Shown one piece after another: positions 36,116-44,820 of a stretch of 64,000 bases of DNA. The position numbers and the translations under genes are program-made. Position 1 is the stretch's first letter, and every line of letters begins with the position of its first letter. The notes below the pieces were generated by a model. The model was not told where the DNA came from. It saw only the letters and a program-made list of their open reading frames with translations, and searched no databases. Source of the DNA: Dyadobacter fanqingshengii (lineage in GTDB: Bacteria; Bacteroidota; Bacteroidia; Cytophagales; Spirosomataceae); the NCBI RefSeq assembly GCF_023822005.2, contig NZ_CP098806.1, forward strand, positions 5,888,501 through 5,952,500, in the 5' to 3' direction.

Positions 36116-37360
36116 TCAGGCTATCACATCTTCCACAGTCCGCGTGGACAGAATGCGGCGGTTTTCGAAAAAGAACTCAATCTTATCCATTGCCTGGTTC
36201 AGTTCATCGATTGTTGGTAAAAACACAATCCTGAAATGATCATCGCTAATGTAATTGAAGCCAGTTCCGGCCACTACGAGTACTTTTTGATCGCTTAGCA
36301 AGTCATAGACAAACTGTTCGTCCGTTTTTAGACCGAATTTTTTCAGATCAATTTTTGGGAAAACATATAAAGAACCTTTTGGTTTTACGCAGGTTATGCC
36401 GGGAATGGAGGTCAGCCTGTCGTAAACGAGGTTCATTTGCTTATGCAATCTGCCGGTTGGAACAACCAGTTCTTTAATGCTTTGGTAACCTCCCAAGGCA
36501 GTTTGAATGGCATACTGCGTGGGAACATTGGCGCAAAGGCGCATGCTGGCGAGCAGTAAAATCCCTTCGAGATATGACTTGGCTTTTTGTTTAGCGCCGC
36601 TAAGGATCATCCATCCCCCACGGAAGCCAGCCGACCTGTAATTTTTTGAAAGTCCGCCGTATGTCACACAAAGCGTTTCCGTTACGAGCGATCCCATTGG
36701 GTAATGTACAGCTCCGTCGTAAAGGATTTTATCGTAAATCTCATCCGAGAAAATGATGAGGCCATGCTCTTCTGCAATTTTGGCAATGCGGATCAGCACG
36801 TCTTTTTCGTAAACAGCGCCCGTTGGGTTATTAGGGTTGATCAGGACGATTCCTTTTGTGCGGGAAGTAATCTTCTTTTCCAGATCGTCCAGATCGGGGT
36901 TCCAGTCCGACTCCTCGTCGCATACGTAATGCACGGGCGTGCCTCCGCTTAACGCGATAGCGGCCGTCCAAAGCGGGTAATCCGGCGATGGGACCAATAT
37001 TTCGTCTCCCGGGTTCAGCAAAGCTTGCATAGAAAGCAGAATGAGCTCGCTTACACCATTGCCTATGAAAATATCATTTATTTCAACATCCTGAATACCA
37101 ATTGTTTGCGTGTAGTGCATGACCGCCTTTCTGGCGGCGAACAATCCCCTGGAATCTGAATAGCCCTGCGCGTTGCGGAGATTCATGATGATATCGTGAA
37201 CAATCTCATCCGGAGAGTCAAATCCGAACGGGGCTGGATTACCAATGTTCAGGTTATGGATTTTATAACCGAGGCTTTCCAGTTCCAATGCTTTTTGATA
37301 CGTAGCGCCGCGAATCTCATATTTGAGGTTATTAAGGCGCTGGCTTTTTAAAAATTCCAT
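36116..37360 (-). CDS. alaA: PLP-dependent aminotransferase (AlaA-like, class I/II)
   Basis: The 414-residue protein belongs to the fold-type I aminotransferases. Motifs: NIGNPAPFGFDSP, IFIGNGVSELI, NPNNPTGAVY, FSDEIYDKI, the PLP-lysine in YGGLSKNYRSAG and the substrate arginine region FRIVFLP. The sequence resembles glutamate-pyruvate aminotransferase AlaA, which links alanine and glutamate. The symbol is a best guess within a broad family. Confidence 0.85.
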   Translation of the reverse strand: MEFLKSQRLNNLKYEIRGATYQKALELESLGYKIHNLNIGNPAPFGFDSPDEIVHDIIMNLRNAQGYSDSRGLFAARKAVMHYTQTIGIQDVEINDIFIGNGVSELILLSMQALLNPGDEILVPSPDYPLWTAAIALSGGTPVHYVCDEESDWNPDLDDLEKKITSRTKGIVLINPNNPTGAVYEKDVLIRIAKIAEEHGLIIFSDEIYDKILYDGAVHYPMGSLVTETLCVTYGGLSKNYRSAGFRGGWMILSGAKQKAKSYLEGILLLASMRLCANVPTQYAIQTALGGYQSIKELVVPTGRLHKQMNLVYDRLTSIPGITCVKPKGSLYVFPKIDLKKFGLKTDEQFVYDLLSDQKVLVVAGTGFNYISDDHFRIVFLPTIDELNQAMDKIEFFFENRRILSTRTVEDVIA

Positions 37361-37382
37361 TGATTTCAGATAGGATAACCAC

Positions 37383-37390
37383 CAAAGTTA
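37383..37390 (-). promoter_or_regulatory. Possible -7 box (TAACTTTG) of the aminotransferase gene
   Basis: TAACTTTG on the minus strand fits TAnnTTTG and lies 22 bp before the start codon. No matching TTG element at the usual distance was found, so this is weak. Confidence 0.3.
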
Positions 37391-37406
37391 AAGAAAATCG
37401 ATTAAA

Positions 37407-37439
37407 AAATTAGCTGGCCCGAGCCGGACCAGCTAATTT
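37407..37439 (-). terminator. Terminator of the SusC-SusD-DUF1735 operon
   Basis: AAATTAGCTGG (37407-37417) and CCAGCTAATTT (37429-37439) form a perfect 11-bp stem. On the minus strand the stem is followed by a T-run (TTTTTTAATC). Confidence 0.85.
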
Positions 37440-37483
37440 CAAACTATTACGTAATAAGGAAGTGTATTCTCTTGAATGGTGTA

Positions 37484-38389
37484 TTATTTTCTTACCAAAA
37501 TCTCCTCCGTAACCCGCCATCCGTTGGCCCCCATATATCCATATCTCAGATAAAAGGTTTTGGTTGCCGGATCATAAGTGTTATTTGCCTTTGGGGCACC
37601 GGTCCAGGCAGCTTTGTAGGGCGCAGGCAATTCTTTGTCAAATTGCGTGTAAGGCGCTCCTGCCGCTCCTGCTGCGGGTGTGATGGTTACCTTATTGGTT
37701 TTTGGATCAACCGTCAGATTAGCATTGTACCCCGATCCTCCTAAGTCACCCAGCTCTACCGAAACGGTTGTTGGCGATACAGTTACCAAGGGTTTGTTCT
37801 TCGCAACGGCTCTTGGTGCAGTCGGGTGATACACATATCCGGTTGCTGCGTAAGTGGCGTCGTAAATGTTTTTAGCCTTCACTCCCAGCAGGATCGTTCC
37901 GAAATTGCCGCTTACAATGCCACTGGAAACCGACTTGATCTGGATCGGAAGCACGTAATTTTTAGCAAAATCGAATTTCGAAGGTTTCAGTTTGATCACC
38001 ACCTCCGCCCTGCGCTGTCCTTTTGGAATGACTACTGTCGCAGGAATTGTATAAAGATCCGGCGTGATGGCGTCAAATTCTTCTTCTTGCTCGGTGTTGT
38101 ACTGCGTTACCGCAGCTGTGTCCACGCCCAATGTTACGGTGATGTCTTCAGGCGCAACATCCGCTCCGGAGTAACTGACAGTAACCGGATAATCGGCTTC
38201 ATCAGCCAGGTCAAACGATTGGGAATAAAGTGAATACGTGCTGCCGGAAGGCGATGCAAAGCTGGACGGATTTTTAAATTCAACCACATTGGTCGACTTG
38301 TCCGGGTCAAGGGAAATGTCGTCTTTGAGGCAGGATGTCATGGCCACACCAAACAGGAAGAGACCAGCTATTTTTATTGAATAGTTCAT
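37484..38389 (-). CDS. DUF1735-containing surface lipoprotein
   Basis: The 301-residue protein has a lipoprotein signal (VAMTSC) and an N-terminal DUF1735 beta-sandwich domain (about 30-165, with TVVIPKGQRRAEVVIKL). A second beta domain ends in YGYMGANGWRVTEE. Proteins of this kind are encoded with SusC/SusD pairs and are thought to bind ligand at the cell surface. It lies 10 bp after the susD-like gene and is the last gene of that operon. Confidence 0.88.
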   Translation of the reverse strand: MNYSIKIAGLFLFGVAMTSCLKDDISLDPDKSTNVVEFKNPSSFASPSGSTYSLYSQSFDLADEADYPVTVSYSGADVAPEDITVTLGVDTAAVTQYNTEQEEEFDAITPDLYTIPATVVIPKGQRRAEVVIKLKPSKFDFAKNYVLPIQIKSVSSGIVSGNFGTILLGVKAKNIYDATYAATGYVYHPTAPRAVAKNKPLVTVSPTTVSVELGDLGGSGYNANLTVDPKTNKVTITPAAGAAGAPYTQFDKELPAPYKAAWTGAPKANNTYDPATKTFYLRYGYMGANGWRVTEEILVRK

Positions 38390-38399
38390 ATCAGATTTT

Positions 38400-39974
38400 T
38401 CAGTTAGGATCCCAGAAGATCAAATCAGTAAATGGGTTAATCACTCTGTAATTTCCAGCATTGTACGATTGCTCGGAAGTCGGATAGAGAATTCTCGAAG
38501 GAAGCTTGTCAGCACGGGTAGAGGTTGACAGTAAAGAGGCAATGTTGTGGTAACCATCACCATTTGGCACAGTGACCGGATAACCTGTTCTTCTGAATTC
38601 ATTATAACCTTCCTCTGAATTGATCATATTCACCGCAATCCATTTTTGAGTAATGATTGCTTCCAGTCGCTGAGCAGGCGTTGTGGCGAGTTTGATGTTC
38701 ACCAGATACCGGGCTGCATTGCCTGTTTTGTAAGCTGCTACATCTGCGGCTACATTCTTTCCTGCTGCAACCACGTTGGTTACATCTTTATACAGGTAAG
38801 TGTAGGATGCGGCGATACCAGCATCAAAGCTTGCGATGTAGTCACCTGTTATAAATCCTTTTAATCTTGCTTCGGCCTGTAGAAATTGCGCTTCGGCAAG
38901 CAGCATAAGCACTTGTCCCTGGCTTGGTCCCTTTAATACACCTAGTGCATTGCTGATGCTGGAAGCGCTGTTGAACTCGCCGCTATACCAGCTTGAATAG
39001 TTGGTAATAATGGTAGGAGCTTCCACTTCATTGCCCAGCTGGTTTACAGGCGTGCCACCGTCAAAATTTACGTAAGTCACAGATCCGCGTCCTTCATCGC
39101 TCAACTTTTGGCCCCCGTAAAAACCAAAAGCAAATTCAGTAGGAAGGCGGGAAGAGTTGGCAAGGGTTCCTGTTGACTGGTATCCCCAGGTATTCCAAAG
39201 CGGGTTTGGCTTGTCTTTCACATATCCCGGATTCACCATGGCATCATCCGTAATGAAGCCAAGAGTTTTGTCCAGCGCAGCAAATTGTGTAGTTGCAAAA
39301 GCAGTCAATGCGGGCACTCCCGAAATGCGGATTAAAATGCGAAGCTTAATTGTATTCGCGAACTTCTTCCATTCCTCCATATCCCCGCCAAACATCGGAT
39401 CCGACGATGAATTCAATGCTGTCGGAAATTCTGCCGCATCGATCAGCGCCATTGCCGCATCCAGTTTCGTGATCAGATCCTGATAAATGATCGCAGCGTC
39501 ATCATATTTCGGGGTCAGGTTCGCGTTGTTCTGCAAGGCTTCTGTGTAAGGCACGTCGCCGAATGCATCTACAAGTTTCTGGAAGTTATAAGCAACCATA
39601 ATGTTCGCAGCTGCATTGGCATAAGCCTGCGTATTGTCTCCTTCCGTCTGATCGATTACATATTTGTAATCATTCAGGTTGTCATAAGCATTTACCCACA
39701 GGGCATTGTAGTTATCTGGGATCAGCTGGTAATTGAACAAATTGCCAAAACCGGAGAAACCACCTGCATTGGCCATATAACCGCCAAAGTGTGCACCGTA
39801 ACTATTAAACTGGCTCGATACCGAAGCCGTCCCCGTTATAGCAGCAGGTAAAACAAGCAATGGTTGTACACTTGTCGCCTGGTTAGGGTTGTTATTTATA
39901 TCTAGATAATCACTACAAGATGAGAGAACTGTGACTAACAGCACCAGCATCCAACTGATGTTATATCTTTTCAT
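38400..39974 (-). CDS. SusD/RagB-family nutrient-binding lipoprotein (SusD-like group 2), copy 1
   Basis: The 524-residue protein has a lipoprotein signal (VTVLSSC) followed by the SusD start SDYLDINNNPNQATS. Its helical TPR-like scaffold contains YNFQKLVDAFGDVPYTEAL and ends with the RILYPTSEQ segment, typical of the SusD-like_2 family. It is predicted to sit on the outer surface as the lid over the SusC-like barrel encoded 10 bp upstream. The ligand is unknown. Confidence 0.93.
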   Translation of the reverse strand: MKRYNISWMLVLLVTVLSSCSDYLDINNNPNQATSVQPLLVLPAAITGTASVSSQFNSYGAHFGGYMANAGGFSGFGNLFNYQLIPDNYNALWVNAYDNLNDYKYVIDQTEGDNTQAYANAAANIMVAYNFQKLVDAFGDVPYTEALQNNANLTPKYDDAAIIYQDLITKLDAAMALIDAAEFPTALNSSSDPMFGGDMEEWKKFANTIKLRILIRISGVPALTAFATTQFAALDKTLGFITDDAMVNPGYVKDKPNPLWNTWGYQSTGTLANSSRLPTEFAFGFYGGQKLSDEGRGSVTYVNFDGGTPVNQLGNEVEAPTIITNYSSWYSGEFNSASSISNALGVLKGPSQGQVLMLLAEAQFLQAEARLKGFITGDYIASFDAGIAASYTYLYKDVTNVVAAGKNVAADVAAYKTGNAARYLVNIKLATTPAQRLEAIITQKWIAVNMINSEEGYNEFRRTGYPVTVPNGDGYHNIASLLSTSTRADKLPSRILYPTSEQSYNAGNYRVINPFTDLIFWDPN

Positions 39975-39984
39975 TGGTTTTTAA

Positions 39985-42900
39985 TTAAAATGTTAATGAT
40001 AATGTTCCGCCGAAGTAACGCGCAGGAGGCGTTTGTCCAAGGCTTGTGAAACCAACCGCATTGTTGTCAGCACCATTTGAGCTATACTCAGGATCTGTGT
40101 ACAGGTTTGACTTTGGAGCCCATATAAAGAGGTTTCGTCCCTGAACACTGATGCTTGCACCTTTGATTACTTTTGTTTTGTCAAGCAATCCGGCGGGCAG
40201 CTCATAGCCAATGGATGCCTCACGTAATTTCCAGAAGCCTGCGGAGTTTGTAAAGTTTCTGCCAATGTCTCTATTTCTCGTTCCATCTGTCCAGAAATCA
40301 GCACCGCCGCTTCTTACGGCAATGTTGGTGTTCTCCACATATTCGCCTTCCGCATTTTGATAAGAAGAGTTCGGAATTACGAAACGATCCCTGTTGTACC
40401 AGCCTGTGCGAACACCAGCACCAGAAAAGTCAAATCCTCCGGAAACTGAATTGAAGATGTAATGTCCGTTGCGGTACTCAAACAGGAGGTTTAGTCTTAT
40501 CTTTTTGAAGCTTATGCCTCCATTTACGCCAAGGATGTGTGGCGGGTTGGTGATGCCTATATCGTGGTAAGTGCCATCTGTCGACGGATAACCTGTTTTC
40601 GCATCAACGATAATTCTTCCTTGGGGATCGCGGTTGTAATCGGTTACCTGAAGAAGAGGAAAAGGAGAGCCTACTTTTGCAATCACTTTTGCAGGAGAAC
40701 CGGAAGAACCAACACTTAACTCATTGGATTGTGCAGACAGGGAAAGCACTTCATTCTTGTTGTAAGTATAATTAGCACCCAAGTCAACGCGCAGTCCCGA
40801 TGCAGTTTTAATCGGGGTAATGTGCAATGTTGCTTCAATCCCTTTGTTTTCAACCTCTCCAATGTTGGTTCTTAAAGATCCGTAACCCGTAGAGTTTGGA
40901 ATCAAAACGGTAATGGTTTGGTCAACCGTGTTGGTTTGGTAATATGTAACGCCACCACCAATGCTCCATGGACGGAATTCGAAGTCAATACCGCCTTCTA
41001 TTCCTGTTGTGATCTCAGGTTTCAGGTTGGAAGAAACAAGCACGTTATCCTGCACAAATCCAGCACCACTTGAATATGGGTAACCAAATGCTTGCGAGAA
41101 TGTGCTGCTCAAAGAGTAAGCGCCAAGATTGTTCAAAGGAATAGGGCCAAAATCCCTGTTAGTGCCCAAATTAACCTGTCCAACTTGTGAGTAACCCGCG
41201 CGGAACTTCAAGCTCTCCAGGAATTCAGAATTCGCAAGTCCGGGAATCGCATCGCTGGCAATAAACGAGATATCAGCGGAAGGATAGAAGAACGAACGGT
41301 TTTCTTTCGCCAGGATCGAGCGCCAGTCATTTCTACCGGTAACATGCAGATAAAGGAATTCTTTAAAACCAAGACGGGCTTCTCCGTACACACCAATCTG
41401 ACGTGCTTTGTAATTGCCTTCATTTGCAATCGGCGGGTTCAGGCTGTTACCGATATTGTAAAGTCCGTCGATCACCAGACCGTTTGCTACAACGCCCATT
41501 GCTTTTGTTGCGTTCTCACGCACGGTTGTTCCCAAGGCAATATTCAAGTTGAAATTCGGGCTCAGATTGGTTCTGAATTCAGCCAAAAAGTCATTTACAA
41601 ATTGCGTTGTGTAACCTGCATAATCGATAACCGTTCCAGCAATGTCCGTTTTAGAGCTTCCCGAAATGCTTTTCGTATAATCGGTAAAAGTGAATTTGTC
41701 AGTATAAACCTTGCCCGACAAATTACGTCCGCTCATACCCACACGGTAAGTGAATGTCAGTGGTTTAACCGGATTCCACTTCAATTCCATGTTACCCTGC
41801 AAATAGTCGTTGCGCTGATCCCAGCGGTTGTTAGACAATGTGAAGTAGGGATTATGGTAATATTCGTTGAAATATCCATTGGGGTTAGCATATGGATTGT
41901 TTTGCCAATCTTCATAATTCGTAACATCTACTTGACCAGGCGACATTAAAAGGTTTTCATAAGCGGCTGCTGTTGCACTGCTTTGTGCGGTACGACCTGC
42001 AATGAAGTTTGTGTTAAATGAGGCTGTCAGATTTTTGTAAATGTGACGAACAACATTAGCACGGACGCTGTAACGCTTGTACTTATCGTAAGGAACAGTT
42101 GATTTTTGATCAAAATACTGTGCTGACAAGTAGAATGTGCCTTTCTCGTCACCTGATGTAACGCTTAGGTCAGTTTGGTTGGCCACGCCGGTGTTCCAAA
42201 AATCTTCACGGAAATTCTGTGTCGAATAAGGGACAGACTGGATAGAACCATCCTGCAACGGCTTTCCAATGTTTACCATCGAACCGTCAAATGCCGGACC
42301 ATATTGCTGGTTTTCGTATGGCGTGTAAGCTGGGACATCATCCGGCGTCGTTCCCGATCCAAATCCGTTTTGCAGCTGAGGCAAAAAGCTTACTTTCTCA
42401 AGTGTTGTCGTGTTTGATATCTTGAACTGCGTTACGCCCGATTTTCCTTTTTTCGTGGTAACAATTAGGGCTCCATTGGAAGCATCAGAACCGTATAATG
42501 CGGCGGCACCAGCACCGTTCAGAACCTGAATATCTTCAATGTCTTCCGGGTTCAAATTCCCAAGGATATCATTGGTTGAGATAATGTTATCAATGACAAC
42601 CAGTGCCTGGTTGTTACCTGTAAGTGAGCGGTTACCGCGCAGTACCAAACGGTAATTCGGGTTCACCCCGCTGCTTACACCCATTACGAGCAATCCAGGC
42701 ACACGTCCTGCAAGGCTTGCTGCGACACTGATCGGTTTTCCCTGAACAATGTCCTGCGCTTTTACAGTGGTGGATTGGTTGCCAAGCTCACGGCGCTGTG
42801 CAGTAAGACCACCTGCGGTAATTACAACTTCATTCAACGCCAGTTCGTCCAGCGTCATGACCACGTCCAGGTTCCCGGACGATGGTGCTTTCAGTTCCTG

Positions 42901-43140
42901 ATTAAGGAAACCGACAAAAGAGAAAATGAGTGTTTGATCCGGGCGCGCGTTGATGCTGTATTCACCCCTGTCGTCTGTGAGTGTTCCGGTGTTTGAGCCG
43001 GCAATTCGAATGGAAACGCCGGGCAGCAATGATCCGTCGTCTTTGGAAGTAACCGTCCCGGTCACCTCCCTGCTTTGGGCGAAAGCCTGACTGCAGAGCA
43101 GCAGCACCCCTCCCAAAAGGGTTAGTAGATTTTTTCTCAT
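39985..43140 (-). CDS. SusC/RagA-family TonB-dependent outer-membrane transporter, copy 1
   Basis: The start is ATG 43140 (MRKNLLTLLGGVLLL), giving 1051 residues; a TTG one codon upstream is unlikely. After the signal peptide come a carboxypeptidase-regulatory-like domain (about 25-100), a plug domain (about 115-225, with NALVVID-type and GSDASNGALIVTTKKG segments) and a TonB-dependent beta-barrel ending in LSLTF. It would import an oligosaccharide or peptide with its SusD partner, powered by TonB-ExbBD. No glycoside hydrolase gene is in this operon. Confidence 0.95.
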   Translation of the reverse strand: MRKNLLTLLGGVLLLCSQAFAQSREVTGTVTSKDDGSLLPGVSIRIAGSNTGTLTDDRGEYSINARPDQTLIFSFVGFLNQELKAPSSGNLDVVMTLDELALNEVVITAGGLTAQRRELGNQSTTVKAQDIVQGKPISVAASLAGRVPGLLVMGVSSGVNPNYRLVLRGNRSLTGNNQALVVIDNIISTNDILGNLNPEDIEDIQVLNGAGAAALYGSDASNGALIVTTKKGKSGVTQFKISNTTTLEKVSFLPQLQNGFGSGTTPDDVPAYTPYENQQYGPAFDGSMVNIGKPLQDGSIQSVPYSTQNFREDFWNTGVANQTDLSVTSGDEKGTFYLSAQYFDQKSTVPYDKYKRYSVRANVVRHIYKNLTASFNTNFIAGRTAQSSATAAAYENLLMSPGQVDVTNYEDWQNNPYANPNGYFNEYYHNPYFTLSNNRWDQRNDYLQGNMELKWNPVKPLTFTYRVGMSGRNLSGKVYTDKFTFTDYTKSISGSSKTDIAGTVIDYAGYTTQFVNDFLAEFRTNLSPNFNLNIALGTTVRENATKAMGVVANGLVIDGLYNIGNSLNPPIANEGNYKARQIGVYGEARLGFKEFLYLHVTGRNDWRSILAKENRSFFYPSADISFIASDAIPGLANSEFLESLKFRAGYSQVGQVNLGTNRDFGPIPLNNLGAYSLSSTFSQAFGYPYSSGAGFVQDNVLVSSNLKPEITTGIEGGIDFEFRPWSIGGGVTYYQTNTVDQTITVLIPNSTGYGSLRTNIGEVENKGIEATLHITPIKTASGLRVDLGANYTYNKNEVLSLSAQSNELSVGSSGSPAKVIAKVGSPFPLLQVTDYNRDPQGRIIVDAKTGYPSTDGTYHDIGITNPPHILGVNGGISFKKIRLNLLFEYRNGHYIFNSVSGGFDFSGAGVRTGWYNRDRFVIPNSSYQNAEGEYVENTNIAVRSGGADFWTDGTRNRDIGRNFTNSAGFWKLREASIGYELPAGLLDKTKVIKGASISVQGRNLFIWAPKSNLYTDPEYSSNGADNNAVGFTSLGQTPPARYFGGTLSLTF

Positions 43141-43170
43141 CAAGTTAGGTTTGTTATAAAAAGCTTGCTG

Positions 43171-43200
43171 TAAAAATAATTATTGTTTTGACAATTGCAA
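43171..43200 (-). promoter_or_regulatory. Promoter of SusC-like gene copy 1
   Basis: The minus strand reads TTG (43200-43198), a 19-bp spacer, then TATTTTTA (43178-43171), one base off TAnnTTTG. The surrounding leader is nearly identical to that of SusC copy 2. A perfect palindrome AATTGCAATT (43193-43202) overlaps the TTG element. Confidence 0.6.
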
Positions 43201-43326
43201 TTAATAAGCCACCTTTTCTAGATTAAAATTTTGTCTGTATAGCAGTTACCGTATATTATATTTTACATCAGTGGTGTTATTCCAAATTAAAACAATGTTA
43301 TAATGTTTTTGTCAGGTAAACGGCAT

Positions 43327-43354
43327 AAAAAAAGGGGACAAATTGTCCCCTTTT
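43327..43354 (-). terminator. Terminator of the second SusC-SusD pair
   Basis: AAAAGGGGAC (43330-43339) pairs with GTCCCCTTTT (43345-43354) around a 5-base loop. On the minus strand it ends in seven T residues, a strong intrinsic terminator 20-50 bp after the susD-like stop. Confidence 0.92.
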
Positions 43355-43375
43355 AATGTATGTAAGCAAGCTTAA

Positions 43376-44812
43376 TTAAAACTTATCCCACCATAGTTTA
43401 GTAGTTGCAAGGTCACCACCGATTGCGCTTGCGGCAGATTCACGGTTAGCGGGGTTCAACGTTTGCTCGTTGATCGGATAGATCATACGAACCGGAATGG
43501 CAAGTCCTGCTGGAACGTTTCCGCCTGATGGAGGAAGCAGTTTCGGGGAATCCAATCTTCTCCATTCAACCCATGATTCCCATCCTCTGTTGTAAAGAGC
43601 GATCCATTTCTGGAAACCGATTTTCTCTTTCCAGGTAGCAGCCGCAGTTGCGTAAGCCACTTTTGGTTGCGCAAGGTATGCTGTCGCCTGCGCCGCTGTT
43701 CCACCCCAGTAAGTGATAGATGCAGTTACAGCTTTGTTGTAATGTTCAGCAGCAGAACCTGTGATAAAGCCTCTTTCGATAGCCTCAGCCAGCAAGAACT
43801 CAACTTCTGAATAGTCGAGCAGCAAACCTTCAAGATCTGGTTCAATGATCTTGTCAGCAACGTGAGAGAACGCAGAGTAAGTGTTCAGCATTCCATATTT
43901 TCCACCAATATATTTACCGCCAACCGCTGTGAAGAATTGCTCTCTTCTCGGGTCATTCAGTTCATTCATTGGGTTAACAAGCGTCTCCGAAGCAACAAAA
44001 TCCTGACGGGTTGAATACAATGGGTTCAGGTTTTGTGAAATTGGATTGTAGTTCGGAGGCGTACCAATGTAAGGGAATGCAGCTTTGTCGGCATTGGAAG
44101 TAAATACATTAGTTGCAGCCTGTGCAACCATTGTTTTCGCTTTTGCCGGATCGCTGTCCGCAATGATCATTGCCAGTTTCAATTTCAGAGAATTTCCGAA
44201 TTTTTTCCACAGTGCAATATCTCCTTTGTAAAGCAGGTCGCCATCTTCGAAAGGGGTTCCTGTTGTGTTCAACTTTGGCAAAGCTGCGTCCAGGCGTGCA
44301 AGCAGGTCGTCGTAGATCGTTTTTGCATCGTCGTACTTAGGCAGCGGGTTCTCAGGATTCATTGCCTCTGTATAAGGAATGTTTCCAAAAGTGTTTACAA
44401 GGTCAGCCCAGGCCAACACTTCAATGATCTCGATCTGAGCCAACTGAACTTCCTTGGACGGAGCAGACAATAATGCATCCTCGTTCAATAGTCTTTTCGC
44501 TTCGGTCAAATCCGAAATCACACCTTTGTATAATCCCTGCCAGAAAGCCTGAGGAATTGTACGAGCAGTCAGGTTATATCTTGGTTCATCAAGATAAGTC
44601 GTTGTAGACCAATGTTGTACGTATAAACGATAGTTGTTTACGTTTACGTTCGGGCTGGTCAATGTATCTGCCAGGCCTTTCAATGCATTCGAGAAAAGCG
44701 TTACCGGCGGTACGACCGTCGCACGTTTCTGATCTACATTGTAGTCGTCCAGACTGTCGACGCAAGCGGTCAGCAGGAGAACGGGTAGAAAGAAAATGAT
44801 TAGTTTTTTCAT
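43376..44812 (-). CDS. SusD/RagB-family nutrient-binding lipoprotein (SusD-like group 2), copy 2
   Basis: The 478-residue protein has a lipoprotein signal (VLLLTAC) followed by VDSLDDYNVDQKRAT. The helical core contains EVLAWADLVNTFGNIPYTEAM and the C-terminal IPVRMIYPINEQTLNPANRE, as in copy 1. It lies 8 bp after the second SusC-like gene and is predicted to be the surface lid of that transporter. A terminator follows, so no accessory lipoprotein gene belongs to this pair. Confidence 0.93.
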   Translation of the reverse strand: MKKLIIFFLPVLLLTACVDSLDDYNVDQKRATVVPPVTLFSNALKGLADTLTSPNVNVNNYRLYVQHWSTTTYLDEPRYNLTARTIPQAFWQGLYKGVISDLTEAKRLLNEDALLSAPSKEVQLAQIEIIEVLAWADLVNTFGNIPYTEAMNPENPLPKYDDAKTIYDDLLARLDAALPKLNTTGTPFEDGDLLYKGDIALWKKFGNSLKLKLAMIIADSDPAKAKTMVAQAATNVFTSNADKAAFPYIGTPPNYNPISQNLNPLYSTRQDFVASETLVNPMNELNDPRREQFFTAVGGKYIGGKYGMLNTYSAFSHVADKIIEPDLEGLLLDYSEVEFLLAEAIERGFITGSAAEHYNKAVTASITYWGGTAAQATAYLAQPKVAYATAAATWKEKIGFQKWIALYNRGWESWVEWRRLDSPKLLPPSGGNVPAGLAIPVRMIYPINEQTLNPANRESAASAIGGDLATTKLWWDKF

Positions 44813-44820
44813 ATTGCTTA

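Noticed and set aside
41344..41949. Long frames antisense to the SusC-like genes
   Set aside because: They are shadows of a TonB-dependent transporter gene with a continuous, recognisable product.
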